Made by a program: the position numbers and the translations under genes. Positions 59,644 to 64,000 of a stretch of 64,000 bases of DNA are shown one piece after another. The notes below the pieces were generated by a model, which had not been told where the DNA came from, made no database searches, and saw nothing but the letters and a program-made list of their open reading frames with translations. The first letter of the stretch is position 1, and every line of letters begins with the position of its first letter. Location: positions 1 to 64,000 of the forward strand of contig QQVE01000024.1 of the NCBI GenBank assembly GCA_003389325.1. Direction: 5' to 3'. Source of the DNA: Planctomycetota bacterium. Lineage in GTDB: Bacteria > Planctomycetota > Planctomycetia > Pirellulales > PALSA-1355.

Positions 59644-62600
59644 ATGCTTCACGTAGACTTGCTCGGCCGATCGACCCGACGCCCTGCCAGGATCGCTCGA
59701 CGCGCGTCCCTCCGCCAGCTCGAGTACGAAGCCCTCGAGTCCCGCATCGTCCTCGACAGCACCTTTTTCAAGCTGATGACGATCCAGCACGCCGATCTCG
59801 GGTTCGATTACATCGGCGGGCAGTGGGAGGTGTCGTCCGAGATTGGCTCGAACAATCCCGCCGACCCCGCCGTCGACTACGCCCCCGACCAAACGCTGCA
59901 CTACGTCCACCCAGGTGCCCTCACGAGCCGCCCGGGCGGCGCGCAGTGGGACTTCCTGGGCGTCCCGGCCGGCCAGCAGTTGTATATTCTGCCGCAGAAC
60001 CAGAACCCGAACCTCCTCTACCTCGGGACCGCGAGCGAGGAGACGCCGATCGGGACGTTCGCACCCTACACGGAGACGGACCCGCGCGTGACCCAGATCG
60101 CGCCGTTCGCCTGGCAGACAATCCAGGTCGTCGCCAAGCGCGGGCCGGGCGAGTTCTCGATGTGGCAGTCGGGCCAATTCGGCGCGCCTACCGTATTCGT
60201 ATCCACCGCCGAGGGCGGGCTGACTTCCTCCGACAAGTTCTTCCTGATCGAGGGCGGCCACGTCCACTACAACTATGGCTTCACCCAGCCGGGCTTCTAC
60301 GAAATCGACATGCAGGCGTCCGGCTATCTCGGGCCGGGGCAGACCAACCAGACGTCCAGCGCGGTCAACACGTTCTATTTCTCCGTCGATGACGAGCTCA
60401 AGGTGACCTCCGTGACGCCGACGGAGTCCGGATTTCTGGCCCGCTTCAACCGTCCGATCGACCTGACGACCCTGAACCTGTACGACGGCTCGGCCGGCTC
60501 CCTTGGGGCGGCCGATGTCACCCTGGTCGGCGACAGCGTGGGACCCGTCCGCGGCTCGCTGGTCGTGCCAACAGCGGTCATCCCGGTCGAAGCGGACAGC
60601 GCGACCGGCCAGAAGGAGCGGACCCAGGCGATCAATGCCGTCGAGTTCGTCCGCACCGGCGGGCCGCTTGTCCCGGACAACTACACCGTCACCTTGCGCA
60701 GCGACAACACGACGTTCGCCGCGAGCACCGGATTCAAGACGACCGCCACGCCAGTCGACACCAGCATCCTCGACGGCAACGGCGACGGCACGACCGGCGA
60801 CGACTACGTCGGCAACTTTACGGTGGTCAGCTCTACTCTGCCGGTCCTCTCCGTCGCGGATTTCGCCCGGGGAGGTGGCCAGGCGGTCGCCGTCCCGGCC
60901 ACCGCCGCCGGTATCCCCGTGACGATCGACTCGACGACCATCAACGGCCACCCGATCACGTCCGTCGATGCCGAACTGGTGTACGACCCGGAACTGCTCA
61001 CGATCACCGGCATGACCACCACGGTGTCGGGCTGGTCGGCGACGATGGACCCCAGCTTTGCCACGCTCAGCGATGGGAAGATGGTGGCCAAGTTCACCGT
61101 CCAAGGCGCGCCCGCCCTCACCGGGACGACGCCGGTGACGGTCGGTTTCGTCCAGGCCTCCGTGCCGTCGGACGCACCGTACGCCGACAAGCAAGTGCTG
61201 CGACTGCGGAACGTCACCGTGTTCGACAACACCGACGGGCTCGACGTTCCCATTCGCGGTGAAGACGCCCTGCATGTCGCAGCCTTCCTCGGCGACGCCG
61301 ACGGCAGCGGCACGCTCAGCGGCGGAGATGCCTCGCAGGTCGCCCAGGTCGGCGTCGGCTCGGGCACCGGCTTTACGGCCTACCAGAACGCCGACCCGCT
61401 ACTCATCGCCGACGCCAGCAACAGCGGCACCGTGTCCGGCGGCGACGCGTCACTGATCGCGCAAAAGGCGGTCGGCCTCACTGTCCCGCAGATCCCCAAT
61501 GCCGTAGCCCCGGTGCCTGGTGCGGGCGGTCCGGACCCCCGCCTGCACTTCGAGGACGCCACCGGCGCCCCCGGGGACACCGTCGGGGTGTACATCAACT
61601 TCGAAGCCACCGAGACCATCAGCCCGGGCCTGAACTCGATCGACGTTGCCGTTTCTTGGGACCCGGCCAAGTTCACCATGGTCGGCAGCCCGACGCTGGG
61701 GTCCTACCTGGCGGGCTTGCCCGGCTGGCTAGTCGGCGCGTTCAACTATGTCCCCGCCGAAGGCACCCTCCGCATCACCGGGTACACCTCCAATCCACAG
61801 TCGACCACGCCCCTGGGTGCCGGCGGACGGGCCATTACGTTCGACCTGCAGGTCGACGCCGGCGCCCCGAGCGGCCCCTCGTCGCTCAATCTGCGGCAGA
61901 ACGTGGAGACGACCTACACCGGGGCCGAGAACAACAACGGGCTATTAACGCTGATCCCGGCCCCGACGAACGCGGGCAACGACGTCAACGTCGACGGCGT
62001 GTTCACCATTACTACCGGAGGCTCCAGTGCCAGCATCCTCGGACGCGAGATCTTCTACAACGGATCGAAGTTCGACGGCTTCAGCACGGCCATCAACGCC
62101 AGCGACGATGCGGCCATCGCCACCGACAAGAGCGCCTACCTGCCAGGTTCCGGACCCTCCACGTTCAGTAACATCACCAGCTACACGCGCGGCATCAACG
62201 GTGTCATGGTCGACATTGCCAATCCTGCCGGCACGCTCACCGTGGCCGACTTCACCTTCAAGATGAGCACCCAGGTCGGCGCCAGCAACACGCCCAGCAC
62301 CTGGGCCGCCGCTCCGGCACCCACCGCTTTCAGCGTGCGTCCCGGCGCCGGCGTCAGCGGCTCGGATCGGGTGGAAATCGTCTGGGCCGACGGCGCCATC
62401 GCCAACCGCTGGCTGGAAGTGATCGTCGAGGGCAACGACGCGATCGGTGGCAGCAACACCAACACCGGTCTGGCCGAAAGCGATATCTTCTTCTTCGGCA
62501 ATCGCATCGGCGACACCGGCTCCGGCACGCCCACGCTGGCCATTACCAGTGCCGCCGACGAAATCGCCGCCCGCAACAATGCGGGCTTCGGTTCGGCGAT

Positions 62601-62982
62601 CACCAACCTGTACGACTTCGACCGCACCGGCCTGGTCAACGCGGTGGATCAGATCGCGGCACGCAACAACGGCGGCTTTTTGACGAAGATCAACATCACC
62701 GATCCGCCGGCGGCTCCGGCAGTCTCCGGCGGCGCGAACCGTGCCAACGTTGCTGTGGCACTGGCGTCACCGGAACCCTCGATCCCCGGGCTCGCGACCT
62801 GGTCGGCAAGCGTCGATCTTGTGGGTGCGGCAGTCGATCGACCGATCGACAGGACAGTGTATGCGACGCGAACCGTCGAGCGAGGGGAAGCGATCGACGT
62901 GACACTTGCCGTGTTCTCGGCCGGCGAGGATCCGATGGAAGCCCTCGTCAGCGACGACCTTCTCGACGAGCTGATCGGATAG
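59644..62982 (+). CDS. large exported protein: choice-of-anchor M, cohesin- and dockerin-like domains
   Basis: 1112 aa from the ATG 59644, which has AGGAG 8 nt upstream (a TTG at 59638 is the alternative). An LEPR-like signal (LEYEALESRIVLDS) leads to a choice-of-anchor M/TIGR03769-like domain (about 45-250; FLIEGGHVHYNYGFTQPGFYEI). A Big-like domain follows, then a cohesin-like domain (about 395-540), a dockerin-like pair (DADGSGTLSGGDASQVAQ, DASNSGTVSGGDASLIAQ), a second cohesin-like domain, and a C-terminal dockerin-like pair (DEIAARNNAGF, DFDRTGLVNAVDQIAARNN). In actinobacteria anchor M proteins accompany metal ABC transporters. It is probably surface-attached and zinc-regulated with the upstream gene. 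Confidence 0.82.
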   Translation: MLHVDLLGRSTRRPARIARRASLRQLEYEALESRIVLDSTFFKLMTIQHADLGFDYIGGQWEVSSEIGSNNPADPAVDYAPDQTLHYVHPGALTSRPGGAQWDFLGVPAGQQLYILPQNQNPNLLYLGTASEETPIGTFAPYTETDPRVTQIAPFAWQTIQVVAKRGPGEFSMWQSGQFGAPTVFVSTAEGGLTSSDKFFLIEGGHVHYNYGFTQPGFYEIDMQASGYLGPGQTNQTSSAVNTFYFSVDDELKVTSVTPTESGFLARFNRPIDLTTLNLYDGSAGSLGAADVTLVGDSVGPVRGSLVVPTAVIPVEADSATGQKERTQAINAVEFVRTGGPLVPDNYTVTLRSDNTTFAASTGFKTTATPVDTSILDGNGDGTTGDDYVGNFTVVSSTLPVLSVADFARGGGQAVAVPATAAGIPVTIDSTTINGHPITSVDAELVYDPELLTITGMTTTVSGWSATMDPSFATLSDGKMVAKFTVQGAPALTGTTPVTVGFVQASVPSDAPYADKQVLRLRNVTVFDNTDGLDVPIRGEDALHVAAFLGDADGSGTLSGGDASQVAQVGVGSGTGFTAYQNADPLLIADASNSGTVSGGDASLIAQKAVGLTVPQIPNAVAPVPGAGGPDPRLHFEDATGAPGDTVGVYINFEATETISPGLNSIDVAVSWDPAKFTMVGSPTLGSYLAGLPGWLVGAFNYVPAEGTLRITGYTSNPQSTTPLGAGGRAITFDLQVDAGAPSGPSSLNLRQNVETTYTGAENNNGLLTLIPAPTNAGNDVNVDGVFTITTGGSSASILGREIFYNGSKFDGFSTAINASDDAAIATDKSAYLPGSGPSTFSNITSYTRGINGVMVDIANPAGTLTVADFTFKMSTQVGASNTPSTWAAAPAPTAFSVRPGAGVSGSDRVEIVWADGAIANRWLEVIVEGNDAIGGSNTNTGLAESDIFFFGNRIGDTGSGTPTLAITSAADEIAARNNAGFGSAITNLYDFDRTGLVNAVDQIAARNNGGFLTKINITDPPAAPAVSGGANRANVAVALASPEPSIPGLATWSASVDLVGAAVDRPIDRTVYATRTVERGEAIDVTLAVFSAGEDPMEALVSDDLLDELIG

Positions 62983-63131
62983 CGAAAACCGTTGGGATGC
63001 CGCTAGCTAGGCGCCCGTCAGATGCGTCCTAGTAGTCTCTACCGGCACCGGCCAATCGCGCAAGCGTGGACGCCGCCGTGTCTGAACCTGCTGCGGAATA
63101 CCGCGGCGAGCCCTGATGCTCCACACGACCG

Positions 63132-63635
63132 TCAGCGACGTACGTGAATCGCATTGGCGACGAGGAGCAAGATTCCCCGTTCGCTCGAGCGACGGCCGCG
63201 AACGACAACCGCTTGATTGTCTTCCAGCTCGAACAGTTCTCGGGCATCGATTGGGATGATCTGCCCGTCGTCGCCCCGGAACTGCACCGTGATGAGCGAA
63301 TCGGCCGACTCCTTCATGCGGCGTTTGCAGAAGGGGCAGTTCGCGGCATCGTGACCGGCACCGCCATGATCGGGAAGCGCCTCGGAAAGAACAAAGGCCG
63401 CCATTCCATCAGCCCAAGGCTCGAAGGAATCTGCACGAATCCTGCCAACGACGACGACTTCGCCGGAGTCGTCCGTTTCGGCGGTAGCCTGTGATACAGC
63501 GATGGCGCCGGGCGGCTCATCTTTGAGCACGAACCGATTGCGAAGCGACAGCACCTGAGAGTCCTCGCTACAGCCAACCACCGCGGCCGCCATGACGCAC
63601 AGCAGGAGAAGGTGAAATTGCGGGAGCCGATTCAT
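63132..63635 (-). CDS. lipoprotein with CPFC motif
   Basis: 167 aa with GGAGG before the ATG 63633-63635. The signal peptide ends in lipobox AVVGC (Cys22). The mature part looks like a small beta-barrel (OB-like; GEVVVVGRIRADSFEPWADGMAAFVLSE...ITVQFRGDDGQIIPIDARELFELEDNQAVVVRGR) with an inserted HDAANCPFCKRRMKE loop that may bind a metal. Related proteins in planctomycetes are hypothetical as far as I know. It closes the metal-related region, on the minus strand with a partial gene upstream. Confidence 0.75.
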   Translation of the reverse strand: MNRLPQFHLLLLCVMAAAVVGCSEDSQVLSLRNRFVLKDEPPGAIAVSQATAETDDSGEVVVVGRIRADSFEPWADGMAAFVLSEALPDHGGAGHDAANCPFCKRRMKESADSLITVQFRGDDGQIIPIDARELFELEDNQAVVVRGRRSSERGILLLVANAIHVRR

Positions 63636-63682
63636 GATGGCGCCTCCGACATTGCGATTTGGTCTCGAAGAAAACCGGTGGA

Positions 63683-64000
63683 CTAGTGCTTAACGTGTTC
63701 TTCCAGGGCTGAAATATCCGTAGCGATGGGCTCGGAGATTTCGCTGTACTTGACTTCCTCGCCGGCGTGGATGTCCTCATCCAGTTTGCCAAACCTCTCA
63801 AACAGCGCCTCGAGCGGTTTCTTGAGCACACTCTGCTCACCTTCGGGCAACTTCTTTATGAACTCGGATATGTGCTCGAGCGTATGCCCGATCTCGTGCA
63901 CGATGCTATCAGCCTCTTCGAGATCCTTTTTGTCCGCAAAGCATTTTTCGAGCGAGGCATTTTGCTGCCGCAACTGGTCAATAGCCGCGTCGAGGGAGGC
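63683..64000 (-). CDS. helical acidic protein, N-terminus outside window
   Basis: The frame is open from the right edge (minus strand) to the stop at 63683, about 105 residues. It is almost all amphipathic helix (IDQLRQQNASLEKCFADKKDLEEADSIVHEIGHTLEHISEFIKKL) with an acidic tail ending EEHVKH. HEIGHTLEHISE carries several His/Glu that could bind metal but is not the HExxH protease motif. It lies 48 bp before the CPFC lipoprotein gene on the same strand and is probably co-transcribed. The function is unknown. Confidence 0.6.
   Translation of the reverse strand, partial: ASLDAAIDQLRQQNASLEKCFADKKDLEEADSIVHEIGHTLEHISEFIKKLPEGEQSVLKKPLEALFERFGKLDEDIHAGEEVKYSEISEPIATDISALEEHVKH

Noticed and set aside
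61301-61479. GTCAACG-like and GGCGACGC repeats in the large exported protein gene as further copies of the palindromic element
   Set aside because: These follow from the dockerin-like amino acid repeats in one frame and lack the paired GTCAACGGTA/TACCGTTGAC ends.
63855-63900. HEIGHTLEHISE as a zinc protease site
   Set aside because: It is HEIGH, not HExxH, and lies in a long amphipathic helix with no protease fold around it.
1-64000. CRISPR arrays or cas genes
   Set aside because: No run of regularly spaced direct repeats was seen; the repeats found are palindromes in pairs or single copies within genes.
39975-64000. A second copy of the tmRNA 3' end as the right att site
   Set aside because: I looked for GGTTCAATTCCCGCC-like text to the right of 39974 and saw no convincing copy; the site may be degenerate or beyond the window.

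Overview
The window looks like a chromosomal segment of a high-GC planctomycete, probably Pirellulales-like; this is inferred from protein style, not from a marker tree. The signs are a DUF1559 prepilin-type protein, exported proteins with LEPR-like N-termini (ALECRTLLA, ALESRIVLD), dockerin/cohesin-like repeats, a DUF1580 helix-turn-helix protein, a PQQ-type protein opening with DWPQWRGPNRDG, and SpoVG beside ispE.

Layout. (1) 1-8114: right end of an integrative element abutting the 3' end of tRNA-Ala(CGC) (8115-8187), with tyrosine integrase, DUF1580 protein, zinc-finger/Toprim/DUF3987 primase-helicase and a TubC_N-like zinc-ribbon protein. (2) 8345-39577: core genes. These are tyrA, an acyltransferase, purL (with PurS-like N-terminus) and purQ, spoVG and ispE, a PQQ beta-propeller protein, ilvE, lolD with two LolC/E permeases, lysS, a glyoxalase-fold protein, a sialidase-like protein, a CBM2/GH18 exported protein, an amidohydrolase, a membrane Ser/Thr kinase followed by an FHA-GAF-nucleotide cyclase, a coiled-coil lipoprotein, a metallo-beta-lactamase exonuclease, a sugar isomerase-like protein, uppP and a GNAT. 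(3) 39611-39974: tmRNA (tag AEDNLALAA), followed by a second integrative element whose integrase reads into the tmRNA 3' end. It carries a related module: HTH, zinc-finger/Toprim/RepA-like ATPase, TubC_N-like zinc-ribbon protein, plus a ParB-methyltransferase and a HARE-HTH protein. (4) 47.2-64 kb: a metal-homeostasis region. It has an ArsR/SmtB sensor with a His-rich protein, a ZIP transporter, a COG0523 (CobW/ZigA-like) GTPase operon, a Fur-family regulator (probably Zur), a DksA-like protein missing two zinc cysteines, a FeoB-like transporter, two unknown paralogs, a wrecked second cobW, and exported prepilin and choice-of-anchor-M proteins.

Two signals stand out. First, a 47-48 bp sequence with inverted ends GTCAACGGTA/TACCGTTGAC occurs three times inside the two primase genes. 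It is translated in different reading frames, so it appears to be kept as DNA, for example as an origin, operator or inserted palindrome. Second, five copies of a 15-bp palindrome TGCAA-N5-TTGCA sit only in promoter regions of the metal cluster. They define a probable Zur regulon that also covers an exported prepilin/anchored-protein pair.

Limits: no database search was possible. Family names rest on recognised motifs, and element ends other than the tRNA and tmRNA junctions are not resolved.
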